From contig CM075351.1 in the NCBI GenBank assembly GCA_037693485.1, positions 102,690,001 to 102,754,000 on the forward strand: a stretch of 64,000 nucleotides of DNA, in the 5' to 3' direction. The stretch is from Kitagawia praeruptora (taxonomy: Eukaryota > Streptophyta > Magnoliopsida > Apiales > Apiaceae). A program made the position numbers and the translations under genes. The notes beneath the pieces were generated by a model. It was not told the origin of the DNA. It ran no database searches and saw only the letters and a program-made list of their open reading frames with translations. Positions 11,277 through 21,959 of the stretch are shown piece after piece. Each line of letters starts with the position of its first letter. The first letter of the stretch is position 1.

Positions 11277-11552
11277 TTGAAGAAAAAACAACCAACTGTT
11301 AAAAACTCCGAAAATCAAAACACATCCAAACACAAATACAAATATACCACTGGAAAGAGCAGGAGAAGAGGAGATTACAGAGACAAGCAAACTGGAAAAC
11401 CAGCTGTAAACGCGCCCCCACGCGCCGCCGCGCCGCCACACGCGCCCACGCGCCGCCGCGTGAGGCCTGTTCCGGCCAGTTTCTGGAGATCTTCCTTCAG
11501 AGACTCTGACTCCTCTGTTAATTGCGATTCTATCCGTGGTACTCTTTCTTAA
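11277..11552 (+). other. Leader open frame of the Copia element (doubtful coding)
   Basis: A 91-codon frame lies in the 540-bp leader between primer site and gag. Its N-terminal half is Lys/Asn-rich and its C-terminal half Arg/Ala/Pro-rich, the latter produced by a GC-rich run of CGCGCC words at 11409-11462 that contrasts with the AT-rich surroundings. No domain is seen. The structured GC-rich run could equally be a packaging or dimerisation element of the genomic RNA. Confidence 0.3.
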
Positions 11553-11748
11553 ATCTGAGAAATTTTTTTTTATCAGTTGAAATTGTTTTGTGTTTCGTTA
11601 TTTTTCTCCCTGGACTACTGATTGGCTTGATAAAAAACTGCTATATGTATGTCTTGAGAGATAAATAGCAATAAATATATACACTTATGATATTAGTATA
11701 TTATGTTCAATAATTATTGATTGGATATTTCTCTATTTAAAACATTAA

Positions 11749-14700
11749 ATGGCGGAAGTGTTAGATAATACATCCGAGAGTAGTGCTATAAGTAGCAGGA
11801 AATCTGGATTTTATAGTACTCCGTATGTAAGCCCTAAATTCAACGGAAAGAATTTTCTGGAATGGTCCAAAGCTTGTACAATGGCACTTAAATCTCATAG
11901 AATGATGAAATATATCAATGGGAAAGCCAAACAACCTTTGGAAAGTGATGATAGTTTCGATGATTGGGAATCCGAAAATGCCATGGTGTGTTCATGGCTA
12001 TCTAACTCTATGGAGGTTGATATTCGAAAAACATATATCTTCATTGAAACCGCTGAAGATGTGTGGAATTCTCTTACTCGGACGTATTCCTTCTCCGGAA
12101 ATGTAGCCAAACAATTTGAGATCAAACGGAAGATGTGGGCATTGGCTCAGGGAAGCCACACATTAGCTCAGTATTATTCTGAGCTTACATCATTATGGAG
12201 TGAATTGGGACATTACACTATATTTGAGTGTAAGCATGCTGAAGATCAAGAAAAATATCAAAAGATGATGACTGTAGAGAAAGTGATGAAGTTTCTTGAC
12301 GGATTGTCTGATGAGTATGATTCAATAAAAAATCAACTTATCGGACAAGTTCCATTTCCTACAGTGGAAGAAGCCTATGGTCGTGTAAGATTAGAGGAAA
12401 GTCGAAAGCAGAGCATGGCTCCGGTCGTCTCTTCTGAACGATCTGCACTCTTAACTGGAAATGTTCAGCAATCTGAGCCAGAACAACCTGAACAGATACC
12501 AATGGCTTTAATGGGTGAAAAATCCAGTCTTCAATGTGACTACTGCAAGAAGTTAAACCACACTCGTGAAACATGTTTTATCCTGCACCCTCATCTCAGA
12601 ATTCGAGGACGAGGAGGGCGTGGCCGAGGTGGTTACCGTGGTGTCTCATCTGGCAGAAACACGGGTAGGGGTATTCCCTTTAGTGCTCATCATGCTGCAT
12701 CAGAATGTGAGTCTTATTCTTCAACAGGGACGATGACTGCTTCAGAGGTCAACACCCTCCGCCAATTAATGTCACAAATGAACACCACTCCACATACAGC
12801 TAATTCTGCCCATGCAGGTACATCTTGTCACTTTACCTCCGATAAATGTCATAATTCATGGATTATTGATTCCGGAGCATCAGCACATATGACTGGAAAT
12901 TCTAGTTTCCTAGAAACATATAATGGTGAAACAGGCAATATTCGTGTTGCCAATGGAGCTATTGTACCGGTTCATGGACAAGGCACTTCTTACTGCCTCT
13001 CATCATCATTGCCGCTATCTGATGTGTTACATGTTCCCTCCTTAACAGCAAACTTATTATCTGTTCAACGTATTACTGAAAATCTTAATTGTTCAGTAAC
13101 CTTTTTTTCCTCCCACTGTGTATTTCAGGATCTGGCGACAGGCAAGGTCCTTGGCAATGGTAAAGTGGTAGATGGACTCTATGTTATGGAAGGGAATTCT
13201 ATTTCTCCCTCAACTTATCAGGTGTCATCCAAGTTAAATTCTGCTTTTGAATCTTTGTATCAGTGGCATAGACGGTTAGGTCATCCATCTTTTGGTGTTT
13301 TAACACATCTATTCCCTGCCTTAGTAAAACACTGTAAGAAGGAAGATTTCTTTTGTGAACCATGTGAACTAGCAAAACATAAAAGATCATCTTATCCATC
13401 CAGAAATAAAAGAAGTTCTACTTTGTTTTTTATTATTCATACTGATGTTTGGGGTCCATTTAGACATCCTACACATGATGGGTATAGATGGTTTGTTGTT
13501 TTTGTTGATTGTTATTCTAGGCTTACTTGGGTATATCTCCTTAAACAAAAAAGTGAAGTTTTTGAGTGCTTTAAATCTTTTCACCACATGGTACAAACAC
13601 AATTTAATGCTACTGTTAAAATTCTTCGGAGTGATAATGGTACTGAATATGGAGGACCATTTATATCTTATTTGGACACATGTGGTATAATTCATCAAAC
13701 TTCGTGTGTCAAAACTTCTCAACAAAATGGGGTAGCCGAAAGGAAAATTGGTCACTTACAGCAAGTTGCTCGGTCGCTTATGTTAACAATGCATGTTCCC
13801 AAATATCTTTGGGGAGAGGCAGTCATGACTGCTGCATACCTTATAAACCGTCTTCCTTCTAGTGTCCTAAAATTCAAAACACCGTTGTCTTGTGTTCTTG
13901 CACCTTCTTCACATCCACTACCCCTTCGAGTATTTGGGAGTGTATGTTTTGTTCATAATCATGCTCCATCTCGGGATAAACTTGACTCTCGGGCCCTCCG
14001 ATGTGTTTTCATTGGGTATTCACCAACTCAGAAGGGATATAAATGTTATCATCCTCCATCACGTCGCATATTTGTCAGTCATGATGTTAGTTTCTGGGAG
14101 AACATTTCTTATTTTTCTCCGGGTTCTTCCTCTTTGCTTCAGGGGGAGATAAACCGACACAGTCTTGATAGTAAAGCAATAGATGAGTCACAGACACTTC
14201 CATTTATTAATATACCTATTCCAAACACTAGTTCAAACAGGTTATCTATTCCTCCACATACGAGTAAAGAGTCAGATGATCTAAATAGACTAGATATTCC
14301 AGATTTGATTACATATTCCAGGCGGAGGAAAAATGATATCACCACTTTACCGCATCCAGAGACCTCTGACCTCGAGACAGATCCTGCATCTCCTGTGTTT
14401 GAGCCAGAAAGTGGTAATACTCTTGATCCTACTCTAGATCTTCCTATTGCTATAAGAAAGGGTGTACGCTCTTGCACTAACCATCCTATCTCAAACTTTG
14501 TATCTTATAATGCATTATCTCCATCTTCACTTGCTTTTGTATCATCCTTGTCTAGTGTTTCTGTTCCGCATACTTGGCAGGATGCTTTATGTGATCCTAA
14601 ATGGAAAGATGCTATGATGGAGGAAATGAATGCCTTGAAACATAATGGCACTTGGGAGTTAACTCATCTTCCCGCTGGAAGGAAGGTAGTAGGATGCACA

Positions 14701-16098
14701 TGGGTATTCACTGTGAAACAGAAACCTAATGGGCTGATTGATAGGTACAAAGCAAGACTTGTAGCAAAAGGGTATACTCAAACTTACGGGATTGATTATC
14801 AGGAGACTTTTGCCCCAGTAGCAAAGATGGCCTCTATTCGAGTCTTGATATCATGTGCAGCAAATCTTGGATGGGAACTTCAGCAATTGGATGTAAAAAA
14901 TGCATTCTTACATGGAGACCTGAAAGAAGAGGTTTACATGGATATTCCACCAGGTTTTTCTACAGCTGCGACCATTGGAAAAATATGCAAGCTGAAGAAG
15001 ACTATTTATGGGTTAAAACAGTCTCCAAGAGACTGGTTTGGCAAATTTCAGGGAGCAATGATTAAATTTGACTACAAACAGAGCAACTCAGATAACACCA
15101 TGTTCATAAAAAGACGAGATGAAAAAATCACAGTGTTAATTGTTTATGTCGATGATATTGTGATCACCGGCAACGACACCTATGAGATTGCTAATGTTAA
15201 AAGCAAGCTTGCCTCTGAATTCGAGATGAAGGACTTAGGAAAACTACGGTATTTCCTTGGTATTGAGGTCTCTAGAAGTCCAGGTGGTATCTTCCTCTCA
15301 CAACGGAAGTATACACTTGATCTTCTGAATGAAACAGGGATGTTGGGATGTAGACCTGCAGAATCTCCCATAGAAGCAAATCATAAACTTTGTGGAGATG
15401 CTGGTGAAAGTGTCGAGAAATCTCAATATCAAAGGTTAGTTGGTCGACTAATCTATCTTGCACATACAAGGCCAGACATATCATATGCAGTGGGAATTGT
15501 TAGTAGGTATATGCATGATCCTCGCCAACCACATTTGGATGCAGTTTATATGATATTAAGGTATCTTAAGGCTGCTCCTGGAAAAGGAGTAATGTTTACT
15601 AAAAACAATCATCTCGGGGTTGAAAGCTATACAGATGCAGATTGGGCCGGATGTCAAGACGATAGACGATCTACTTCAGGGTATTGTACATTTGTTGGTG
15701 GCAATTTGGTTACTTGGCGAAGCAAGAAACAACCTGTGGTTGCCTTATCTAGTGCTGAGGCAGAGTATAGAGCTATGGCTAAAGGTGTGCGTGAATTATT
15801 GTGGATAAGATTGTTCCTAGAAGAATTGGGACTTGCATCTACAACTCCAATGAAACTGCATTGTGATAACAAAGCTGCTATTGTCATTGCACATAATCCA
15901 GTTCAACATGATCGGACCAAATATATCGAAATTGATCGACACTTCATAAAAGAGAAGATCAATAATGATACCATTGGTATTCACTTTGTAAGATCGGAGG
16001 ACCAGATAGCTGACATATTTACCAAAGGTTTAAATCAGAAGATGCTTCATCCACTTATTGGCAAGTTGGGCATGAGTGATATATATGCATCAACTTGA
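11749..16098 (+). CDS. Copia gag-pol polyprotein, 1449 codons, intact
   Basis: The single frame encodes, in order: a gag domain opening with the conserved SPKFNGKNFLEWSKA motif (residues about 25-45); a CX2CX4HX4C zinc knuckle at 263-276; an aspartic protease with DSGA at 374; the HHCC pre-integrase zinc finger near 505-545; an integrase core with catalytic D566, D629 and E664 (D,D35E); reverse transcriptase with LDVKNAFLHG and the YVDD box (1133-1136); and RNase H with DADWAG at 1296. Together these would form virus-like particles, reverse-transcribe the genomic RNA and insert the cDNA. All catalytic residues are present and no stop or frameshift occurs, so the element is potentially active. 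The start is the first ATG after the leader and gives the expected gag N-terminus. Confidence 0.97.
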   Translation: MAEVLDNTSESSAISSRKSGFYSTPYVSPKFNGKNFLEWSKACTMALKSHRMMKYINGKAKQPLESDDSFDDWESENAMVCSWLSNSMEVDIRKTYIFIETAEDVWNSLTRTYSFSGNVAKQFEIKRKMWALAQGSHTLAQYYSELTSLWSELGHYTIFECKHAEDQEKYQKMMTVEKVMKFLDGLSDEYDSIKNQLIGQVPFPTVEEAYGRVRLEESRKQSMAPVVSSERSALLTGNVQQSEPEQPEQIPMALMGEKSSLQCDYCKKLNHTRETCFILHPHLRIRGRGGRGRGGYRGVSSGRNTGRGIPFSAHHAASECESYSSTGTMTASEVNTLRQLMSQMNTTPHTANSAHAGTSCHFTSDKCHNSWIIDSGASAHMTGNSSFLETYNGETGNIRVANGAIVPVHGQGTSYCLSSSLPLSDVLHVPSLTANLLSVQRITENLNCSVTFFSSHCVFQDLATGKVLGNGKVVDGLYVMEGNSISPSTYQVSSKLNSAFESLYQWHRRLGHPSFGVLTHLFPALVKHCKKEDFFCEPCELAKHKRSSYPSRNKRSSTLFFIIHTDVWGPFRHPTHDGYRWFVVFVDCYSRLTWVYLLKQKSEVFECFKSFHHMVQTQFNATVKILRSDNGTEYGGPFISYLDTCGIIHQTSCVKTSQQNGVAERKIGHLQQVARSLMLTMHVPKYLWGEAVMTAAYLINRLPSSVLKFKTPLSCVLAPSSHPLPLRVFGSVCFVHNHAPSRDKLDSRALRCVFIGYSPTQKGYKCYHPPSRRIFVSHDVSFWENISYFSPGSSSLLQGEINRHSLDSKAIDESQTLPFINIPIPNTSSNRLSIPPHTSKESDDLNRLDIPDLITYSRRRKNDITTLPHPETSDLETDPASPVFEPESGNTLDPTLDLPIAIRKGVRSCTNHPISNFVSYNALSPSSLAFVSSLSSVSVPHTWQDALCDPKWKDAMMEEMNALKHNGTWELTHLPAGRKVVGCTWVFTVKQKPNGLIDRYKARLVAKGYTQTYGIDYQETFAPVAKMASIRVLISCAANLGWELQQLDVKNAFLHGDLKEEVYMDIPPGFSTAATIGKICKLKKTIYGLKQSPRDWFGKFQGAMIKFDYKQSNSDNTMFIKRRDEKITVLIVYVDDIVITGNDTYEIANVKSKLASEFEMKDLGKLRYFLGIEVSRSPGGIFLSQRKYTLDLLNETGMLGCRPAESPIEANHKLCGDAGESVEKSQYQRLVGRLIYLAHTRPDISYAVGIVSRYMHDPRQPHLDAVYMILRYLKAAPGKGVMFTKNNHLGVESYTDADWAGCQDDRRSTSGYCTFVGGNLVTWRSKKQPVVALSSAEAEYRAMAKGVRELLWIRLFLEELGLASTTPMKLHCDNKAAIVIAHNPVQHDRTKYIEIDRHFIKEKINNDTIGIHFVRSEDQIADIFTKGLNQKMLHPLIGKLGMSDIYAST

Positions 16099-16105
16099 GG
16101 GGGAG
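16097..16105 (+). other. Polypurine tract
   Basis: GAGGGGGAG lies immediately before the 3' LTR and is the expected primer for plus-strand synthesis. The gag-pol stop codon overlaps its first bases. Confidence 0.85.
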
Positions 16106-16301
16106 TGTCAACAGTCAACACATATTAGGCATCTTAGACTTTAACATCACAACAAAGTCATAGTTTAGGCACCGTTCAAGACTTTTGTTCATCTGCTCTA
16201 CTTATAAATATAGTAGCTCTACAATGTAATTGATACAACACATATATACAAATCACTTCTTCTATGTTACTTCTCTGAATCTCTCTACATACAATTTATC
16301 A
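16106..16301 (+). repeat. 3' LTR (196 bp)
   Basis: Same sequence and length as the 5' LTR at 11001-11196; followed by the right copy of the ATATG duplication. Confidence 0.95.
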
Positions 16302-16306
16302 ATATG

Positions 16307-16645
16307 CAACTGCATGGGAATCACACGTACCATGATCGACCCAAATGAATTAATTTAAATATTTTCTGTGGAATATATCAATTTCAATGCTGCACCAGTG
16401 CGCCTTCTACTCTTATCTATTATGCTTTGGCCAAGTCGCTATAAGTTCAGTCGTCGTTCCAAAATATTTCCTCTTTTCTAATTGCGTCTCATGTAAGCTA
16501 AAAGTATAATGTGGCACCACATCATATTATATCCAAATTCGGGAGAATAAATCAAAGATCGTTCGATTTTTTGTTAATTAAATATTAAAGTTGATATTGT
16601 CGTACGGTCGTACCTAATAATGGATCCATTGATAATGGACCCTAA
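16307..16645. other. Intergenic sequence
   Basis: No gene or repeat terminus recognised; TAA at 16643-16645 is the left target duplication of the next MITE. Confidence 0.5.
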
Positions 16646-17019
16646 GAACATCTTCAACGGTAATAACTAATATCATTAGCTATATAATGATTATCTAAAA
16701 GTTTGCTGAACTGTAAGGAGTTAAACTTAAATGGGATTAGTTATAATTGTTAGCTATATTTAAAATAATTAGCTTTATTAATAAATATAAAAAAAATATA
16801 TGAGATTGATGATGTGTCATGATATGAGTGGATAATGTGGATTTTAAATATTATTATCTATAATTCATAGACATTAGCCAAATATAGATGATGTGAAACC
16901 CATTATCTAAAAATTTACCTAACCGTGTGCATGGTTGAAGAAGAAAAAAAATAGCTATTAGCTAAAAATACTACCATGTCACTATTATAGCTAACAAATT
17001 GTTAGGCTCGGAGATACTC
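16646..17019. mobile_element. Tourist-like (PIF/Harbinger) MITE
   Basis: Ends GAACATCTTCAACGG and the complement of CTCGGAGATACTC are diverged versions of the GAGCATCTCCAA terminus of the better-preserved copy at 17758-18154. TAA flanks both sides (16643-16645, 17020-17022), the 3-bp TTA/TAA duplication typical of Tourist elements. 374 bp, non-coding. Confidence 0.75.
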
Positions 17020-17197
17020 TAATAATTAGTTTAAAACTAGTTCTTTAGCCCATATAAGGCATACACATATTCTCAAAATGAATAAATTGCTACTTTTCTC
17101 TAAAATGTACTATGATACATTTACATGCTAAGGATACTATAAATAAATTTTGTCATCATTAATTTTCTGTTATGTGATTAATATTTTTAGAGTTCAA

Positions 17198-17375
17198 ATC
17201 TTCTACACCATCTTAGGTGTGTCATTCCATGTGCCACCTTAGGTGGTTGTTTTTGATTGGTTCATCTCTCATTAATATAAATGGGGCCCCTCATGCATTC
17301 ACACCAACCACCCAATCAAAAACAACCACCTAAGGTGGCACATGGAGTGGCACACTTAAAGTGGTGTAGAAGATT
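17198..17375. mobile_element. Foldback MITE with about 60-bp arms
   Basis: The left arm (AATCTTCTACACCA.., then CCACCTTAGGTGGTTG) pairs almost perfectly with the right arm (CAACCACCTAAGGTGG..TGGTGTAGAAGATT) around a short loop near 17280. The fold would make a long hairpin if transcribed. No clear target duplication, so superfamily unassigned. Confidence 0.75.
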
Positions 17376-17384
17376 CCTATGAGT

Positions 17385-17755
17385 TTTTTTACGTTACCTT
17401 TTTACACGGAGACCAAGAAATATTGTTATAATAAATGAAATAGTGAGTGTAATAGTAATTTTATTACTAAAATAAGTGAAGTAGTGGGTGTAATAGTGTA
17501 AAGTGTTGAAAAAGTGGAGTGAAGTAGTAGATGTAATAATGTATTTTATTGTTAAAAAGTTACTCCTCCCAAATTGTTTGAGACTTTTTGACTTTCACGG
17601 AGATTAAGAAAATATAGTTGAAAAAGTGTAAAGTTAATGAAAAGTGGATAAAGTGGTGGGACCTATTAATATTTAATAATAGATTTGAGATAGTGAAGGA
17701 AAGTAGTGGATGTAATAGTGTAAAAAAGAGTATAAAATGGAGAAGTAGTGGGTGT
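17385..17755. mobile_element. Decayed Stowaway MITE remnants
   Basis: Words such as AGTGGGTGTAATAGTG recur, and the stretch 17570-17755 is the reverse complement of the interior of the intact Stowaway at 40324-40615 (ACGGAGATTAAGAAAAT, GGTGGGACCTATTAATATT). Terminal sequences are degraded. Two overlapping copies seem present. Confidence 0.6.
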
Positions 17756-17757
17756 AA

Positions 17758-18154
17758 GAGCATCTCCAACCATAGAGACCTCTTAGCTAAAAGTGTGTCA
17801 AACATGCCTTAAATAAAAATTATAGATATTGTGTAAAAAAAATTCATCTCCAACGTGACATTACTATTATCTAAAATTTTAGATAATCCTCTAAAATCCT
17901 ATTATATTGGCTATATTTGTCGAACCTCTAGAGACCTGTAGTAAAACTCCACATCATCAATATTACCATATTAAAATAATACATTCTATTTTTAACAATT
18001 TGAAATAATAATAACTTGCTATTTTTAGAATATGACTAATCATTATAGCCAACTCCATTGGAGTACAACACCTTACAGATTTAATAAATTTTACACAATC
18101 ACTATTTTATATCATTTTAGCCACCCATTTTAGCCAATACCATTGGAGATGCTC
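17758..18154. mobile_element. Tourist-like (PIF/Harbinger) MITE
   Basis: Terminal repeats GAGCATCTCCAACC and GGAGATGCTC are flanked by TAA (17755-17757, 18155-18157). 397 bp, AT-rich, non-coding, same family as 16646-17019. Confidence 0.8.
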
Positions 18155-18182
18155 TAATAGTGAAAAGTAGTGTTAAAAAATA

Positions 18183-18441
18183 CTCACTCCGTCTCTTAAT
18201 GTTTTTCCTGTTTTGACTGGACACGTTTGCCAATGCACACTTTTGATCGTTAATATCTTGAATTTCGTACTAGTATTAAATATAAAAACTTCACTGTATT
18301 AAAGTACTCATAAATACGAATCCAACAAGATCACTCATGACTATATTTGGTTTTATAGATTAGACGTAAATTAGTAATTTGTCTTATGTTATGAACAGTC
18401 CTGACATTTCAAACAAGAAAAACAAAAAGAGACAGAGGGAG
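18183..18441. mobile_element. Stowaway MITE (259 bp)
   Basis: Begins CTCACTCCGTCTC and ends with the complement (GAGACAGAGGGAG), flanked by TA. Same family and same length as 22119-22377, which lies in the opposite orientation. Confidence 0.85.
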
Positions 18442-18443
18442 TA

Positions 18444-18597
18444 GTAAGTATAGTAGGTTCATTAGTTTTGGGACGTCCCAAAAAGGAAGTGTGTCAATCT
18501 TTTTGGGACGGAGGGAGTACTATTTTTAGTAATGTAAAGAATTGGTGGGACGTACCAAAAAGAAAAGTGTAAAGAAATGGATGGGACAAAGGGAGTA
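18444..18597. mobile_element. Stowaway end fragments
   Basis: Two partial Stowaway right ends in succession (GGGACGGAGGGAGTA at about 18504-18520 and GGGACAAAGGGAGTA at about 18582-18596) with GGGACGTCCCAAAAAGG-type sequence before them. No matching left termini. Confidence 0.6.
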
Positions 18598-18739
18598 TAT
18601 ATTAAGATTCGATATTTATTATATTTTTTTGTAGGTACGCGTATTAAAGATGTGATTGATAAATTTTACGATAATTAATGTTAATACAAATTTATATAAT
18701 ACATATGTACATATGAAGGTTCCTATTTTGTATTCGAAG

Positions 18740-19266
18740 TAGAGCTAGCAATTCGTTCGTTTAGTATATTTTCGTATCGTGTATTTTCGTGTTTCCTGTA
18801 CGTAATGTCAAATCCAAAACCGACCCGTTAAGGATTCGTTTCGTTTCATTTCGTGTACCGTAATTTCGCTTACATTTCGTGTCGTGTTTCGTGTAATTTT
18901 TGAATAAAAATAAAAATATTTAAATATTAAATTTTTACTAGTCGAGTCTTAAGTCAATATGTCATAAAGAATTAAGTGTGCTCAAGTCTTGTGAAACTAA
19001 AATTTGAAATTATTTTGTAATTATATTATGTAAAATATATATATATAATATTATTTTAAAATATGTACTCATATGATTTTTAAAAATTATTTATTTATTT
19101 TGTGTATATTCGTTTTGTGTCGTGTACCCAAGAGTAAACCCAAAATCGACACTAAATTCATCAGTGTAATTTCGTGTTCGTGTACCACAAAGATCAATCC
19201 AAACCCGTAATTTTCATGTCATTTTCGTATCATGTTTTCGTGTCGTATACGAAATTAAGTGCTCTA
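18740..19266. mobile_element. hAT-type non-autonomous transposon with TTTCGTGT arrays
   Basis: Ends TAGAGCTAGCAATTCG and the complement of TTAAGTGCTCTA are flanked by ATTCGAAG / ATTCAAAG (18732-18739, 19267-19274), an 8-bp duplication with one mismatch. Subterminal regions hold repeated TTTCGTGT/ATTTTCGT words (18760-18900 and 19105-19255). 527 bp, no coding sequence. Confidence 0.7.
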
Positions 19267-19340
19267 ATTCAAAGAAAACCGATATGTACGGTACTCTTAG
19301 ATTCTCAGGGGTTCTTTTCCATGTAGGTACTAATTCTATG

Positions 19341-19894
19341 GAAAAAATGACAAATTTACCATACTTTTACTATTCCGATTACCAAATTAACAGATTTGGT
19401 GTAGATGGCCAATAATACCCTTCTATTAAGGCAATCTCAAATGCGTAATACCTGATTTGAAGTGTTTGTATATGTATGTATATATGGACTGGAAAGAAGG
19501 AAGAAGTCAGATCGGAGGGGGCCAGGAGGGAGAGATAGTGAGTGATGGTGTTACAGTAATGGGGCCGCCACTGATCCTTTATGCCGGCGAATGTAAGAGA
19601 TGATACCAATTGGTAGTGAACTAGTGATTGTCGAAGATTTTTATATATATTATCCTTATGGCTGTTACTCCGATTAATAATGCGTAATATCTTTTATTAC
19701 CCAAATTTTAAATGCATAACATATTTATTACCCATATATTAAATCCGTATTACATCTATTACTCATATATAAAATGCGTAATTGCTATTACTCTCATCTC
19801 AAATGCGTAATAAAGTGGTATTTATGGCCTTATTTCTGGATCTTGGCATTCTTGTCATTCTTTTTTAAAAAATCGGTAACTTTGGCCTTTATCC
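19341..19894. mobile_element. Mutator-like MITE with AATGCGTAATA array
   Basis: An exact 9-bp duplication AATTCTATG (19332-19340, 19895-19903) flanks 554 bp. Ends GAAAAAATGACAAATTTACC and the complement of GGTAACTTTGGCCTTTATCC are imperfect inverted repeats like those of 1738-2133. The interior repeats AATGCGTAATA-type words (19439-19450 and 19679-19813). The hAT element at 19909 inserted across the right-hand duplication. Confidence 0.8.
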
Positions 19895-19908
19895 AATTCT
19901 ATGCTACG

Positions 19909-21959
19909 TAAGGCTGTAATTCGAGTCGGGTGGCTCGCGAGCCTACCCGGCTCGAACTCGTTTAAGTGAACCCGGCTCGACTCGAGCTCGTAAACGAGTC
20001 GAGCTCGGCAGCGATTTTAGGCTCGTTTATATAAACGAGCCGGTCCGGGTATGTGCCGAGCTCGAATGAAACCCGGCTCGAAAACTCGAACTCGACCCGG
20101 CTCGAGCTCGTTTACAATTTTTTTTGTTGTTTTTCAAAATATTGTTTCTATTTTTTTTAAAAATATTTCTGGACGATCCAACCGTACGGATGTCAAGATA
20201 TATCTAATTAAATGATATTCCCAAATTTTCAAAAAATAAAGATTAATTTGGTTGGAGATCTTAATAGAACACTACTATATTGTCTTGTACTCGTAACTAG
20301 TGCTTCGTCCCAGATTATTGTTTCTATTCTTTTAAAAACATTTTTCGACGATCCAACCGTACAGATGTCAAGATATATCTAATTAAATGATATTCCCAAA
20401 TTTTGAAAAAATAAAAAATTAATTTGGTTAGAGATCTTAATAGAACACTATTATATTGTCTTGTACTCGTAACTAGTGCTTCGTCCCAGATTATTGTTTC
20501 TATTCTTTTAAAAATATTTTTCGACGATCCAACCGTACGGATGTCAAGATATATCTAATTAAATGATATTCCCAAATTTTGGAAAAATAAAAAATTAATT
20601 TGGTTGGAGATCTTAATAGAACACTACTATATTGTCTTGTACTCGTAACTAGTGCTTCGTCCCAGATTATTGTTTCTATTCTTTTAAAAATATTTTTCGA
20701 CGATCCAACCATACGGATGTCAAGATATATCTAATTAAATGATATTCCCAAATTTTGAAAAAATAAAAAATTAATTTGGTTGGAGATTTTAATAGAACAC
20801 GACTATATTGTCTTGTACTTGTAACTAGTGCTTCGTCCCATATTATTGTTTCTATTTTTTTAAAAATATTTTTCGACGATCCAACTGTACGGATGTCAAG
20901 ATATATCTAATTAAATGATATTCCCAAATTTTGAAAAAATAAAAAATTAATTTGGTTGGAGATCTTAATAGAACACTACTATATTGTCTAGTACTCGTAA
21001 CTAGTGCTTTGTCCCAGATTATTGTTTCTATTTTTTTAAAAATATTTTTCGACGATCCAACCATACGGATGTCAAGATATATCTAATTAAATGATATTCC
21101 CAAATTTTGAAAAAATAAAAAATTAATTTGGTTGGAGATTTTAATAGAACACGACTATATTGTCTTGTACTTGTAACTAGTGCTTCGTCCCATATTATTG
21201 TTTCTATTTTTTTAAAAATATTTTTCGACGATCCAACTGTACGGATGTCAAGATATATCTAATTAAATGATATTCCCAAATTTTGAAAAAATAAAAAATT
21301 AATTTGGTTGGAGATCTTAATAGAACACTACTATATTGTCTAGTACTCGTAACTAGTGCTTTGTCCCAGATTATTGTTTCTATTTTTTTAAAAATATTTT
21401 TCGACGATCCAACCATACGGATGTCAAGATATATCTAATTAAATGATATTTCCAAATTTTGAAAAAATAAAAAATTAATTTGATTGGAGATCTTAATAGA
21501 ACACTACTATATTGTCTAGTACTCGTAACTAGTGTTTTGTCCCATATTATTGTTTCTATTTTTTTAAAAATAATTTTTGACGATCCAACCGTACGGATGT
21601 CAAAATATATCTAATTAAATGATATTCCCAAATTTTTAAAAAATAAAAAATTAATTTCGTTGGAGATCTTAATAGAAACTCGTTAGGCTCGTTTAACAGC
21701 TCGTTAGGCTCGGCTCGTTTAACAGCTTGTTAGGCTCGGCTCGTTTAATAGAACTCGACCCGACTCGTATAACAGTAACCCGCCTCGACTCGTGAGGGCT
21801 CGCGAGTAGCTCGACCCGACTCGTGTAACAAACGAGCCGAGTTCGGCGGGAATTTTCGGCTCGTTTAATAAACGAGCTCGGCTCGACTCGTCAGAAAAAG
21901 CTCGGCTCGATTTAAATCTCGGTTCGAACTCGTCCGGCTCAACTCGAATTACAGCCCTA
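19909..21959. mobile_element. hAT-type transposon with CTCGAGCTCG arrays and internal satellite
   Basis: Ends TAAGGCTGTAATTCGAGTCG and the complement of ACTCGAATTACAGCCCTA are flanked by an exact 8-bp duplication ATGCTACG (19901-19908, 21960-21967). Both subterminal zones (19915-20115 and 21675-21950) are made of GGCTCG/CGAGC words in inverted orientation. The middle 1.55 kb is a 176-bp tandem array. No transposase is encoded. Confidence 0.9.
20124..21680. repeat. 176-bp tandem array, nine units, inside a hAT element
   Basis: The landmark GACGATCCAAC/T occurs at 20172, 20347, 20523, 20699, 20875, 21051, 21227, 21403 and 21579, a constant spacing of 176 bp (175 once). Units carry few substitutions. 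Two-unit blocks starting near 20852 and 21204 appear identical over at least 200 bp, which indicates a recent duplication of a dimer. The 70-codon minus-strand frames recurring every 352 bp are products of the repeat, not genes. Confidence 0.95.

Larger units (their letters stand above)
11001..16301 (+). mobile_element. Complete young Ty1/Copia retrotransposon
   Basis: Two 196-bp LTRs that I read as identical flank a leader, one open gag-pol frame and a polypurine tract. The whole is bounded by the exact 5-bp duplication ATATG (10996-11000, 16302-16306). Identical LTRs plus an uninterrupted 1449-codon frame mean recent insertion and probable autonomy. The LTR is unusually short, as in several small plant Copia lineages. 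The internal order gag, protease, integrase, reverse transcriptase, RNase H is canonical Copia. Confidence 0.97.

Noticed and set aside
13387..13755. Minus-strand 122-codon frame within the Copia integrase
   Set aside because: Pure antisense reading of conserved integrase sequence.
20124..21680. Regularly spaced repeats that might be read as a CRISPR-like array or as repeated small genes
   Set aside because: Units are contiguous 176-bp tandem copies without unique spacers, in a plant genome, inside a hAT element. The recurring 70-codon frames are the same repeat read on the minus strand.
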